A stretch of 64,000 nt of DNA from Thermoplasmata archaeon (GTDB lineage Archaea; Thermoplasmatota; Thermoplasmata; Lutacidiplasmatales; SKW197): contig JAVZCK010000010.1 in the NCBI GenBank assembly GCA_038874435.1, forward strand, positions 1 through 64,000, given 5' to 3'. Of this stretch, positions 27,101 through 35,116 are shown piece after piece (position 1 is the first letter of the stretch; the number at the start of each line of letters is the position of its first letter). The notes beneath the pieces were generated by a model. It saw only the letters and a program-made list of their open reading frames with translations. It was not told where the DNA came from and did no database searches. The position numbers and the translations under genes are program-made.

Positions 27101-27583
27101 AATACAGTTAACGGCACTTATCTATACCAATCGAGCAATAATACGCTATCAAATAACAATATTTCAAAGAATAATGTTGGAATTTTTCTGAATTCCACCA
27201 GCAAGAATAACCTTATCACCTACAATTGGATTACACAGAATTCTAATTACAGCATAAACATAAGTAGTTCAAGTGCGACTGGCAACCTCATCCACCACAA
27301 CAACTTCATAGCTAACAACGGTGCTGGCAAAGGCCTAACAGGTAGATGTCAGGCATATGATGCAGGTGGAAATCAGTGGTACATTGCCACAAAGGATGGG
27401 AAAGGTACAGAGGGCAACTACTGGAGCAACTGGGATGGGAAAGACGATTATCCGATTGATGGAAGCAGTGCAAGTGACCCGTCGCCGTTTAGCAGTCCAG
27501 TATCAGAATTCACGCAATTGCCCCTCTTTGCCATGTTCCTTATCGGGGCTCTTGTCGCAATTGCCAGAAAACGAAAACACTGA
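24155..27583 (+). CDS. Large membrane-anchored beta-helix surface protein
   Basis: About 1142 residues. Residues 1-260 are charged and helical (cytoplasmic), followed by Asn-Gly repeats (GKVNGRKDGRINGRINGK near 255-275), then a transmembrane helix at about 294-316. Outside, two CBM9/DOMON-like domains begin with IDGNLDDWAG near 320 and IDGAFGDWAG near 618. From PHAPIHINGNADF near 815, a NosD-type right-handed parallel beta-helix with many N-x-T sites runs to about 1105. The tail VSEFTQLPLFAMFLIGA plus RKRKH is a possible second anchor or sorting signal. It may bind or process polysaccharide. The ATG at 24155 is about 35 bases after a TATA-like box (24112-24126). Confidence 0.82.
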   Translation: MAEKEDKPINELFTEILIRIKQDVEISLLMDSLGRYKRKYRELAKIGVTPDYEVTLKGEIKDVEETLLGFLYAVYETAKEKSGVERARAEMSEVLEHLIATSENTSVAKVAKEFLSKIRLERSPVEEIAEKLLKYKFEGYPIEDVIGEKEKGKDAFLKAYEEYVAKIEKLKSIEAQLDELDVTGFEKEALEIRSHIKNPAKLDYVEQLMNKIVAGASIDRMEKELNEISKEIDVLEKKVAKKPKIQPAPKTPREGKVNGRKDGRINGRINGKVNGMRESKGVVPKRETEAGKRTAIALIVFLLLAIPPAAILLYTEAGIKIDGNLDDWAGKASIEQVPTGMDVPITKYAIDVDEKYVYFYLQVQSPRAVFESSGNQRDTVLLFLDTGQAGYRFDGINAKYKVEISGSEGNVVSTSLSEYQGDGTSWKWAPKGSIEAKASIGTLEGRIKKSDIGNAEPTVYILAQHADGKTGKSIIPFNKEMKGVALTQVGIVDEIVQPDANATLLTVNARAYGKDVELKTLLLKRSGGYNGVLNVRVVDANNAELGTASFSDGAIETTATLNRAVGTTGDLTFKVVADVSGIANNSIGLKVAGATVEGTVKVYGESKVVYVGAPTGIIIDGAFGDWAGIQGHDDPTGDVAMIPTTLPANSNIDINATKYTNDTNNVYFYAKVYGDKIMAGLTQVYRGVAGGGQSGTPTPIEEVDIYDYLYINFTVSAVGKEYSIQVVGKDGVVLSKKVLEKDIQAMVWSESTGLSASLTVACAAGELELGIPFADGQITTYTVTMSDWIGKDTTSVIFSYHGGIRASGEIQPKGTPHAPIHINGNADFAAKATAESWPGDGTQNNPYIIDGYEINANGGSYGIWIENTDVYFVIRNCNITNASNSGSAPYGSGIALNNVQNGTIENNTCTNSKRGIYLSNSGNNTLTNNNVLSNEYGIYLSAQSTNNYNHNLLYSNNVLTNEHGIYIYRSSNNTIINNNISENTVNGTYLYQSSNNTLSNNNISKNNVGIFLNSTSKNNLITYNWITQNSNYSINISSSSATGNLIHHNNFIANNGAGKGLTGRCQAYDAGGNQWYIATKDGKGTEGNYWSNWDGKDDYPIDGSSASDPSPFSSPVSEFTQLPLFAMFLIGALVAIARKRKH

Positions 27584-27678
27584 AATCTTTTCTTTTCAAT
27601 TTTTTAGTTTTCAGTAACGGCCAAGCGATTTTTAAAATCCCAGAAATCTTAATAAATACCGAAGGGTATAGCAAGGTG

Positions 27679-28212
27679 ATGCAAGAGGTAAACCGATTTG
27701 TGGTTGGCAACTTAGAAGTAATTATAAAGCGAGGAGACATCACAGAGGAAGAAGTGGATGCAATTGTAAATGCTGCGAACAACCATTTCTGGATGGGAGG
27801 TGGTGTTGCAGGCGCAATAAAACGCAAAGGTGGTGTAGAGATAGAAAGGGAAGCTGTGAAAAAGGGTCCTGTGGAGGTTGGAAAGTGTGTCTATACTAGT
27901 GCTGGAAAACTCAAGGCAAGGTATGTGATTCACGCTGCAGTTATGGGTCAGGACCTTGTAACAGATGCGGAAAAAATTGCCACAGCAACAGCTAACGCAC
28001 TGAAAATGGCAGAGGACCTAAAGCTGCAATCAATTGCATTTCCAGCTCTTGGCACTGGTGTTGGCGGCTTTGATTACTCAGAATGTGCAAAACTCATGCT
28101 TCACCAGGTCTTGGGATTCAAACCAGTGAACCTTATGGAAGTTCTTTTTATTCTCTACAGCTCTGAAGCATTTGAGGCTTTTCTAAACATTGCGAGGAAA
28201 TTGTATGGCTGA
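27679..28212 (+). CDS. Macro domain protein
   Basis: 177 residues of the ADP-ribose-binding macro domain family, many members of which hydrolyse ADP-ribose esters. Seen: RGDITEEEVDAIVNAANNHF near 17, the GGGVAGAIKRKGG loop, VIHAAVM and the second phosphate loop FPALGTGVGGFDYSEC near 115-130. The ATG at 27679 lies about 26 bases after a TATA box near 27650-27656; the GTG one codon earlier is not needed. Its stop overlaps the TPR gene start by 8 bases, so the two are co-expressed, followed by trmY. Confidence 0.9.
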   Translation: MQEVNRFVVGNLEVIIKRGDITEEEVDAIVNAANNHFWMGGGVAGAIKRKGGVEIEREAVKKGPVEVGKCVYTSAGKLKARYVIHAAVMGQDLVTDAEKIATATANALKMAEDLKLQSIAFPALGTGVGGFDYSECAKLMLHQVLGFKPVNLMEVLFILYSSEAFEAFLNIARKLYG

Positions 28213-30310
28213 AAAAACAGAAAGACAGAGAGCAATGGTTTACATAATGACTGGCGACTCCCTGTCAGATGAGGGAAAATATGTTGATGCCATTAAATAC
28301 TACAACATGGCAATTGAAATAGACCCAAAGAATGCAGTTGCTCACAATAACAAGGGGGTTACACTGAACGCGATGGGCAGGCATTTAGAGGCAATCAGGT
28401 GCTACGACAAAGCCCTTGAACTAAATCCAAAGTATGAAGTGGCATGGTACAACAAGGGTAATGCTCTCTCTTATCTAGGAGAATACCTTGGTGCAATTGA
28501 ATGCTATCGTAAGGCCTACACTCTCAATCCAAAGTATGAGGCAGCGTTCTACGATGAGGCAAGCACAAGGTTTCTAATGGGAGATGTGAAGGGAGCGATA
28601 GAGGTCATTGACAAACTAATTGAAATGAATCCGAAGAGTGTCAATGGCTGGCTCAAAAAAGGTCAGATGCTAGAGGATTTGGGACAGTTTGATGCTGCCC
28701 TTGCATGCTATGAGAATGCACTTTTGATTGATCCAGAGAGCGTAGAAGCCTACAATAGCATCGGTGGACTTTACTTTTCTATTGAGGAATACGAGAAAGC
28801 CATAGAGGCCTACCAAAAAGCAATTGAGTTGAATGATGGAATTGCCGAAACCTGGAACAATCTAGGATTCACCTACTTCGTACTTGGTTTCTATGATGAG
28901 GCATTAAACTGCTACGACCGTGCTCTCCAGATAAATCCAGAGTACAAGCATGCGTGGTACAACAAGGGCTACACCTACCACGGAATGGGAAAACTTGAGA
29001 AAGCGGTGGAGTGCTATCAACGAGCTATCAAACTCGACCCGCATGACGAAGTGCTCTGGAACAACTTAGGCAATGCTCTCTACAACCTGAAGAGATTTAA
29101 AGAAAGCATCCCCTTCTTCGTGAACGCACTTGAAGTTAATCCGGAATACGAAATTGCATGGAACAATATAGGGAATGCACTGGACAAAATGGGAATGCAT
29201 GATAAGAGCATAAAGTATCACGAGAAAGCAATTGAACTCAATCCGAAATTTGACTATGCATATTATGCAAAGGGCTACGCCCTGCACAAGCTTGGTAAAT
29301 CAGAGGAAGGACTGAAATTTGTTGAAATTTCACTTGCACTCAACCCGAACTATGACCATGCCTGGTATGCACTGGCAGACATCTATCTCGCACTGGGTGA
29401 AAGGGAAGAGGCACTTGCAGCCATAGAAAATGCCCTTATCCTTAACCCAGAGTATCCTGAAGCATATTTGATGAAGGCAGAAATTCTTGGAGCGATGGGC
29501 AGAGAGGCAGAGGCACTTGATATGCTCCAGACAGGATTGAAGGCTGCTCAGGCCTTGCTCAAATTTGAGAGAGATATTGACAACCTGAAGGTTTTGGAGA
29601 AAATTTTGATGAAATTAGGAAAATATGATGATGCCATAAATGTAGAGATGGAAATTCTCAGCATTGATTTTGTGCCTCAAGTAGCAGAGAATTTGGCTGC
29701 AAATCTTTTTGACAAAGAGCAGTACGCTAAAATCATTGAACTCTTTGGAATGCGAAAGGAATTGCCAAAGAATGTAGCTCTCCTGCTTGCCAGAAGTTAT
29801 CGTGAGATAGGCGAGAAAGAAATGGCATTAAAGACCTGCGATGAAATGTTTCAGAAAACTGGTGACATAGATTTTGCAGTGGAAAAACTCAAAATCCTCT
29901 ATGAATCAGGGTTGAGCGAAATTGCGAAGCTCATTCTTGAGTTGCCACAAAAAGACCCTGATGCCATCGCTTTGCTTGGAGATTACTACTTCCGGAAGAA
30001 AATGTATGCTGCGGCACTGCCTTGCTATACTTTTTATGTAAAGAACCGCGAAAATCTGGAAATCTGGTACAGAAAAGGGCTCTGTCATCTTTACCTCAAC
30101 CAACTCTGGCAGGCAGATTTCTGCTTTGACTACCTTACTGGTGCCTATCCCGAATCTGGACTCGGTTGGTATGGCAAGTATCTAGTGCTGAAGAAGAAAG
30201 GAAAGTCAAAGAAAGCCAACGGATTTCTAGAAATTGCACTCTCAAAAGATGAAAAGATTGGAGAGGTTACTAGAGATGCTGAAGCGAAAGTTTCTGATAC
30301 TCTGCCATGA
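28205..30310 (+). CDS. Tetratricopeptide repeat protein
   Basis: 701 residues made mostly of about 12-13 tandem TPR units of 34 residues (for example AIKYYNMAIEIDPKNAVAH, AIRCYDKALELNPKYEVAW) over residues 1-430, then more divergent helical repeats to the end. No signal peptide, membrane segment or catalytic domain is visible, so it is probably a cytoplasmic scaffold. The ATG at 28205 has GAGG upstream and overlaps the macro gene by 8 bases; a TTG at 28190 is weaker. trmY starts inside its 3' end, 35 bases before the stop. Confidence 0.88.
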   Translation: MAEKTERQRAMVYIMTGDSLSDEGKYVDAIKYYNMAIEIDPKNAVAHNNKGVTLNAMGRHLEAIRCYDKALELNPKYEVAWYNKGNALSYLGEYLGAIECYRKAYTLNPKYEAAFYDEASTRFLMGDVKGAIEVIDKLIEMNPKSVNGWLKKGQMLEDLGQFDAALACYENALLIDPESVEAYNSIGGLYFSIEEYEKAIEAYQKAIELNDGIAETWNNLGFTYFVLGFYDEALNCYDRALQINPEYKHAWYNKGYTYHGMGKLEKAVECYQRAIKLDPHDEVLWNNLGNALYNLKRFKESIPFFVNALEVNPEYEIAWNNIGNALDKMGMHDKSIKYHEKAIELNPKFDYAYYAKGYALHKLGKSEEGLKFVEISLALNPNYDHAWYALADIYLALGEREEALAAIENALILNPEYPEAYLMKAEILGAMGREAEALDMLQTGLKAAQALLKFERDIDNLKVLEKILMKLGKYDDAINVEMEILSIDFVPQVAENLAANLFDKEQYAKIIELFGMRKELPKNVALLLARSYREIGEKEMALKTCDEMFQKTGDIDFAVEKLKILYESGLSEIAKLILELPQKDPDAIALLGDYYFRKKMYAAALPCYTFYVKNRENLEIWYRKGLCHLYLNQLWQADFCFDYLTGAYPESGLGWYGKYLVLKKKGKSKKANGFLEIALSKDEKIGEVTRDAEAKVSDTLP

Positions 30311-30920
30311 TGCAAGCACAGATGGTGCTTTCACGCTTGATGATTTACCAGGTTCTGGCGGAAGAATCGATGTTGCAGCAAGATGCGTAGTTGCAAGCTT
30401 GTTAATTTCATATGGCATAAGGAAGGATGCAGAGGTCATTCTGTTTTTCTGCAAGGGACCCAGAAATGGATTAACCATTAGAGTTAGTGGCAACAATGTA
30501 AAATACCTAAACCCAGATGAGCGGAGCACTGCTGCTCTCCTCAGAAATGCGATGTTGAAATACAAAAATGTGGCAATGGAAAGTTCACCAGGTGTGGAGG
30601 TGTGCACCACGAACCTGGAAACCATTCTGGCCGGGGAGAAAAATGTGTACTATCTGAAGGAGGAGGGGTTTCCAGCAGGAAATTTTGAGTTCCCAGACGA
30701 GGAAATACTGTTTGTGCTTGGTGACCACAAGGATTTGACGCCGGAAGAAGAGACAATTGTGCTGAAGTACGCAAAAGCCAAACTCAGCATCTCGCCGCTC
30801 TCCCTCTACTCAGAGCAATGCATTACTATCATTCACAACATCCTTGACAGGAAATTTTCAGGACGCTTTATACCAGAAAATCGAGAGCATAAGTCCGTTG
30901 ACCGCAACGATGGCAAATAG
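30276..30920 (+). CDS. trmY: tRNA (pseudouridine(54)-N1)-methyltransferase
   Basis: 214 residues of the SPOUT-fold TrmY family, which methylates N1 of pseudouridine 54 in the T-arm of archaeal tRNAs. Seen: KFLILCHDASTDG at the start, LPGSGGRIDVAARCV, KYLNPDERSTAALLRN and LGDHKDLTPEEE near 150. The ATG at 30276 is the family-like beginning and overlaps the TPR gene by 35 bases in another frame; a longer reading to 30234 is unnecessary. The family core ends at about ITIIHNILDRKF, so the last 20 or so residues are an extension that overlaps the convergent MFS gene by 63 bases. Confidence 0.92.
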   Translation: MLKRKFLILCHDASTDGAFTLDDLPGSGGRIDVAARCVVASLLISYGIRKDAEVILFFCKGPRNGLTIRVSGNNVKYLNPDERSTAALLRNAMLKYKNVAMESSPGVEVCTTNLETILAGEKNVYYLKEEGFPAGNFEFPDEEILFVLGDHKDLTPEEETIVLKYAKAKLSISPLSLYSEQCITIIHNILDRKFSGRFIPENREHKSVDRNDGK

Positions 30921-32066
30921 TGGATATGCCATTATACTCATGGATGCAAAAAGAAGCCCCCCGACCAGTGCCCCTGCAGCCATACCTGCGGAAAGGGAGA
31001 GGTGGTAGACACCCATTGCACTTCCAGTGTGATAACTCTCTGCAAATCGCATCACCATTCTCACACTTGCAGAGGAAATGCCTGCCCATCCTAATCCCAT
31101 CAGGCCATTTAGAACTATTGCTGTGAGTAAAACAAGCGAGGCGGAGGGTAAGAAAAAAATAAAGGCAAAGCTGGAGATAATCCCAATTCTGAGTGCAGTG
31201 GCAATTTTCAAAAGTTTGTCTGCTCTGGTTTGACTTACAATCAAATAGCCAAGCGTACATGCGAATGCACTGCTTAGATGTACAGCAAAAATTCCAGTTC
31301 CTGAGACACCGCTCTTGATCAGAAAAACAGGAAGGGTAGTGTTAAAAGCTGCAAACCCGAAAAGCATGAGCGAAAAGCCCAAGCATAACCAGTAAATTCT
31401 CTTGTCAACACTCGCAAACTTCAGTTTTGTAGCAATCTTCGAAGGCAGATAGTGGAGCCGTTCATATATCCCAGTGTTTATTTTCACAAGTTCCGACTTG
31501 GAAAGCATCGGTTTATGTGGTGCTTTATCAGGAAGATATGTTGAAAGCCCGAGACCTAGTGCAAAGGCAGCAAACACAATCAGAAGCAGAAGGCGAAGTC
31601 CGAATTCATCGTCAAATACATTGAGTAAAAGGGCTGCAAACGCAAGGGCTATGAGCGTGCTGGTAGATATCACAATATTGTAATTTTTCAATCTGTCTCT
31701 GTACTTGCCTGCCTTTGTTTGAGCTACCAGTGTACTTCCCAACAATCCAAAAACACTGAAGAAGAAGCCGAGGAGGGCTGATGCTATAATCAACCAATAG
31801 AAGCTATCACTGAAAATTCCAATTATTGTAGCAGTTGCAACACAACAGAATCCAAGAATTGCAGGGGCCCTGCGTGCCTCATGTCTGTCAATCCACATGC
31901 CCCAGTAGACAATGCCCAACATTGAAAAAAGAGAAACAAACATGTTCAAGAACCCAACTTCTCTCGCCCCTAGTCCAAGTGCAAGCAGCACTAGGAGTGG
32001 AAGGGTATTTGAGAAAATTGCATAACCGAATTGGGCAAAACCGAAGGGGATGTAGAGTTTCTGCAT
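30858..32066 (-). CDS. MFS transporter
   Basis: A 402-residue membrane protein with about 12 hydrophobic helices in two halves separated by a charged cytoplasmic loop (about 185-215, DKAPHKPMLSKSEL). The MFS loop 2/3 signature is seen as GIVYWGMWIDRHEARR near residue 52. The direction and substrate of transport are unknown. The start is 13 bases after the idsA stop, so it may be the last gene of the isoprenoid operon. The 3' end overlaps trmY on the other strand. Confidence 0.88.
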   Translation of the reverse strand: MQKLYIPFGFAQFGYAIFSNTLPLLVLLALGLGAREVGFLNMFVSLFSMLGIVYWGMWIDRHEARRAPAILGFCCVATATIIGIFSDSFYWLIIASALLGFFFSVFGLLGSTLVAQTKAGKYRDRLKNYNIVISTSTLIALAFAALLLNVFDDEFGLRLLLLIVFAAFALGLGLSTYLPDKAPHKPMLSKSELVKINTGIYERLHYLPSKIATKLKFASVDKRIYWLCLGFSLMLFGFAAFNTTLPVFLIKSGVSGTGIFAVHLSSAFACTLGYLIVSQTRADKLLKIATALRIGIISSFAFIFFLPSASLVLLTAIVLNGLMGLGWAGISSASVRMVMRFAESYHTGSAMGVYHLSLSAGMAAGALVGGLLFASMSIMAYPLFAIVAVNGLMLSIFWYKAS

Positions 32067-32079
32067 ACAATAAATTTAT

Positions 32080-33096
32080 TCACTTTATTCTATGCACCAT
32101 GAAATCCGCAAACATGTTTAGAATCTCTCGTTCCCTGTTGTTAGGTAACACTTTGAGGCACTCCTTTGCTTTGAGTGAAAACTCAACAGCAACTTTCTCT
32201 GCATACTTTATGGAGCCTGTGGTTTTGAGAATGTCTATGCAGCCCTCAATTTCCTCTGGCGTTGCAAATCTGTTTCCAAGGCAGGAGACAATCTTCTTTT
32301 TCTGGCTCTCGCTTGCATTTGCAAGTGCATGAACCACAATAAGCGTCCGCTTCCCTTCTTTGATATCTCCTCCCCTTGCCTTTCCAGTTATTTCTGGATT
32401 GCCAAGCAGGTCGATTATATCATCTGCAATCTGGAAACCTATGCCCACCAATCTTCCAAATTCAGCACAACTTTCTATCTGCTTCTCGGTGCCATCTGCA
32501 ACGATTGCACCGCCCATTGCCGCAGTCCTGAACATCAGTGCAGTTTTTTTCTCTATCATCTTCAGATACTCCTCTTCACTGATGTTGTATCGCTGGGCAA
32601 AGTCCATGTCCATCTGCTGTCCCTCTGCGATTCCCAGCACCATTTTTGCGGTCTCTCTTACCAGTCGCCGCACGATCGCATCACTTGCATCCACGCTCTC
32701 CAGCACCTCAAATCCTTTTGCGAAGAGGGCATCGCCAACATCTATGGCATAGGCAAGGCGATAATGTTCATCGGGATGAATGGTTTTGTCAGCGTGAATG
32801 CACTTTATTTTTCTTCTTGTTTCAGCCATGTCCATGATATCGTCATGCACAAGCGTGAAGTTATGGATTAGTTCAAGAGCAATCCCAAAGAGCATTGCCT
32901 TGTCTCCAGCACCTGCAATGCAGTCAGCAGTGAGCATTGCAAACACGGGTCGCCAGCGTTTCCCGCCTGCAAATGGATAACGCTGCATTCCTTTCAGCAA
33001 CGGCTCATATTCTCCATGTCCGAGAATTTCCTTTATTGCTACATCTATCTTCTCTCTGCGCTCAAGGATTTCAGGCAATTCAGAAATGTCATTCAT
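32080..33096 (-). CDS. idsA: Polyprenyl (geranylgeranyl) diphosphate synthase
   Basis: A 338-residue trans-prenyltransferase that condenses IPP with allylic diphosphates to make the chains of archaeal membrane lipids. The first Asp-rich motif DDIMDMAETRR is near residue 88 and the second, QIADDIIDLLGN, near 222. GGKRWRPVFAML is the conserved amino helix. Product length (C20 or longer) cannot be judged safely. The ATG follows GTGAGGA and is 3 bases after the fni stop, in the order ipk-fni-idsA. Confidence 0.94.
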   Translation of the reverse strand: MNDISELPEILERREKIDVAIKEILGHGEYEPLLKGMQRYPFAGGKRWRPVFAMLTADCIAGAGDKAMLFGIALELIHNFTLVHDDIMDMAETRRKIKCIHADKTIHPDEHYRLAYAIDVGDALFAKGFEVLESVDASDAIVRRLVRETAKMVLGIAEGQQMDMDFAQRYNISEEEYLKMIEKKTALMFRTAAMGGAIVADGTEKQIESCAEFGRLVGIGFQIADDIIDLLGNPEITGKARGGDIKEGKRTLIVVHALANASESQKKKIVSCLGNRFATPEEIEGCIDILKTTGSIKYAEKVAVEFSLKAKECLKVLPNNREREILNMFADFMVHRIK

Positions 33097-33099
33097 TCC

Positions 33100-34152
33100 T
33101 CACTCCTCCAGATACTCCTTTGTTTTACCAACAATAATGCAGGGAACCTTCTTCAGTTCTTCGATGTTCTTCACACCAAGCAAAAACATTACTGCCTTCA
33201 ACTCTTCCCTGATTGCTTCAAGCTTCCGCTCTAGTTTCTGCTGGCTATCATGTGCGGGTTTCAACAGAGCTCCCGCAATGCCTACCGCATCTGCACCAAG
33301 TGCAATTGCCCTTGCTACATCCATTCCGTTTCTTATCCCTCCACTGGCAACGAGTGGTAAACCTTTCACCCTTGATTTGAGCACGCACACTGGAGAGGGA
33401 ATTCCCCATTCACCAAGAGTGGTGCCGAGAACCGCATGAAGGTAATCCTTCTGAAGCACAGCCCTGTACTGCTCTACCTTCGCAAAACTCGTGCCGCTCA
33501 AACCAGAAATGTCTATTGCTTTCACTCCCGCAGCCCTTAGTTTTTCAGCAGTTCCACGCGAAATTCCCGCACCAGTTTCTTTTACCATTACTGGCATTGC
33601 TGATGCAAATTCCTTGATTTTTGCAAGACAACCCTTGGCATTTTTGTCGCCTTCGCGCTGCACAACTTCCTGCAGAAAGTTAAGGTGGATTGCTAAAACA
33701 TCACCATCAATCATCTCAATTGCTTTCTTTCCATCCTCAACAGTAAATACATGTCCACCTTTCTTCTGCGGAATAAGTTGTGGTGCACCTAGATTGGCTA
33801 TTTTCAGAGGAATTTTATGGGCTTTAAGTATCTCGTAGGACTTCACATCGCCGCCCTCAAATGCAGGTCTCTGACTTCCCACACCCATTCCAATCCCGAA
33901 TTTTTCTGCAGCCGATGCAAATCTTCCATTATACTTCTCAGCTTCTGGGATTCCACCAGTGATTGCGTTTATTATTACGGGCATCTCTAGTTTTTTTCCA
34001 AGAAACTTCGTTTCTAGTGAGATATCATCATAGTCAATTTCTGGCAATGCATTATGCTCAAAAGTAATGTCATCCCAGTAGTTATGCTGCGCCTCCACAT
34101 TTTCACGAAGGCATATTTCCAGATGCTCCAACTTTCTTTTTTGTGCGGTCAT
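33100..34152 (-). CDS. fni: Type 2 isopentenyl-diphosphate delta-isomerase
   Basis: A 350-residue FMN/NADPH enzyme interconverting IPP and DMAPP. Family motifs: RKLEHLEICL at the start, MPVIINAITGG, GMGVGSQRPAFE near 90, LAIHLNFLQEVVQREGD near 150, VMVKETGAGISRGTAEKL, DISGLSGTSFA and PLVASGGIRNGMDVARAIALGA. The start overlaps the stop of the kinase gene by 4 bases. With the kinase and prenyl synthase it forms the lower archaeal mevalonate pathway. Confidence 0.96.
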   Translation of the reverse strand: MTAQKRKLEHLEICLRENVEAQHNYWDDITFEHNALPEIDYDDISLETKFLGKKLEMPVIINAITGGIPEAEKYNGRFASAAEKFGIGMGVGSQRPAFEGGDVKSYEILKAHKIPLKIANLGAPQLIPQKKGGHVFTVEDGKKAIEMIDGDVLAIHLNFLQEVVQREGDKNAKGCLAKIKEFASAMPVMVKETGAGISRGTAEKLRAAGVKAIDISGLSGTSFAKVEQYRAVLQKDYLHAVLGTTLGEWGIPSPVCVLKSRVKGLPLVASGGIRNGMDVARAIALGADAVGIAGALLKPAHDSQQKLERKLEAIREELKAVMFLLGVKNIEELKKVPCIIVGKTKEYLEE

Positions 34153-34940
34153 TTTATCACAACCTTAGTTCCATGAATGTCTTTTCCTATAAGTGCATTT
34201 CTAAGGTTGACAAAATCTCTACCCGAGATTATCCATATCTCTACATTCTCTTTTGTTTTCAAGAACTCAAAACACTTCTGAACTTTGCCAAAAATCCCGC
34301 CAGTCACATCAATTTCTGGGTTGGCAGCTTTGAGGTTACCAAGAAAATCTGGGGATATCTCCTCTAGAATCGCTGTACCTTTTTTTGGAGGATAATCTGC
34401 ATAGACGCCTGGAACATCACATACGAATATCACTCTCTCTGGCTTAAAATGGGCTGCAAGACATAATGTGAGGTCGTCACCTGAACAGATACTGAAACCC
34501 ATTTTTTCATCAAACACTACATCTCCAAAAGTTACTGGCAGAAGGGAATTCGCAAGTGACTCCTCAAACTTTCTCACATCTAGTGATTTGAGAGTGCCAC
34601 CAGAATTGAGGGCTGTGGCTAGAGGAGGCAGGGAGATTGCTGGTACACCGACCCTCATGAGAGTTTCCATCACACGATGGTTGAGCGTTCGCACATCATG
34701 ATGTACCGTAGCAAACCCGAAATTCTGGTTCCTAATTTTCAGATTTCTGCCAAATTGGAGTTGATACTCCTTTGCCTTTATGTGTCCGAAGGAGCCAGCA
34801 CCATGAACTATCATGATTTTTTCATCGGCATCAGTTGCTCTTTTTATCTCGCTTGCTATTTTTTCTACAATTTTGCGCCTGAACCTACGATATCTTTTCT
34901 TGTCTGTGATGACAGAACCACCAAGCTTTATCACATGCAT
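34149..34940 (-). CDS. ipk: Isopentenyl phosphate kinase
   Basis: A 263-residue amino-acid-kinase-fold enzyme making IPP from isopentenyl phosphate, a step of the modified archaeal mevalonate pathway. Seen: MHVIKLGGSVITDKK at the start, MIVHGAGSFGHIKAKEY with the family-defining His near 60, and VPGVYADYPPKKG and EIDVTGGIFGKV near 185-225. The ATG at 34940 is the true family start; a longer frame reaches 35036. A weak TATA-like sequence near 34963-34972 fits a leaderless start. It heads the operon with fni and idsA. Confidence 0.94.
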   Translation of the reverse strand: MHVIKLGGSVITDKKRYRRFRRKIVEKIASEIKRATDADEKIMIVHGAGSFGHIKAKEYQLQFGRNLKIRNQNFGFATVHHDVRTLNHRVMETLMRVGVPAISLPPLATALNSGGTLKSLDVRKFEESLANSLLPVTFGDVVFDEKMGFSICSGDDLTLCLAAHFKPERVIFVCDVPGVYADYPPKKGTAILEEISPDFLGNLKAANPEIDVTGGIFGKVQKCFEFLKTKENVEIWIISGRDFVNLRNALIGKDIHGTKVVIK

Positions 34941-35116
34941 GCTACCGTATATGCATTGCCCAATTAATGTTTTTTGGTTTTTATTCAGCATAACAAAAAA
35001 ATAATCTGCATTTAAAGGATTGTCTCCAACCCTCACATATAGTTATTTCAACTATAGAAAATTCAATGAAATAGAAAAATTTATATTTAGTATTTTTATA
35101 TGGTTGTGCGGTAGAA

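Noticed and set aside
26870-27280. Repetitive AACAATA-type DNA that might suggest a CRISPR-like or tandem array
   Set aside because: The repeats are codons of a beta-helix (N-x-T turns), not spaced identical repeats with unique spacers.
32329-32871. 180-codon plus-strand open frame opposite idsA
   Set aside because: The minus-strand idsA has all family motifs; this frame is its antisense shadow.
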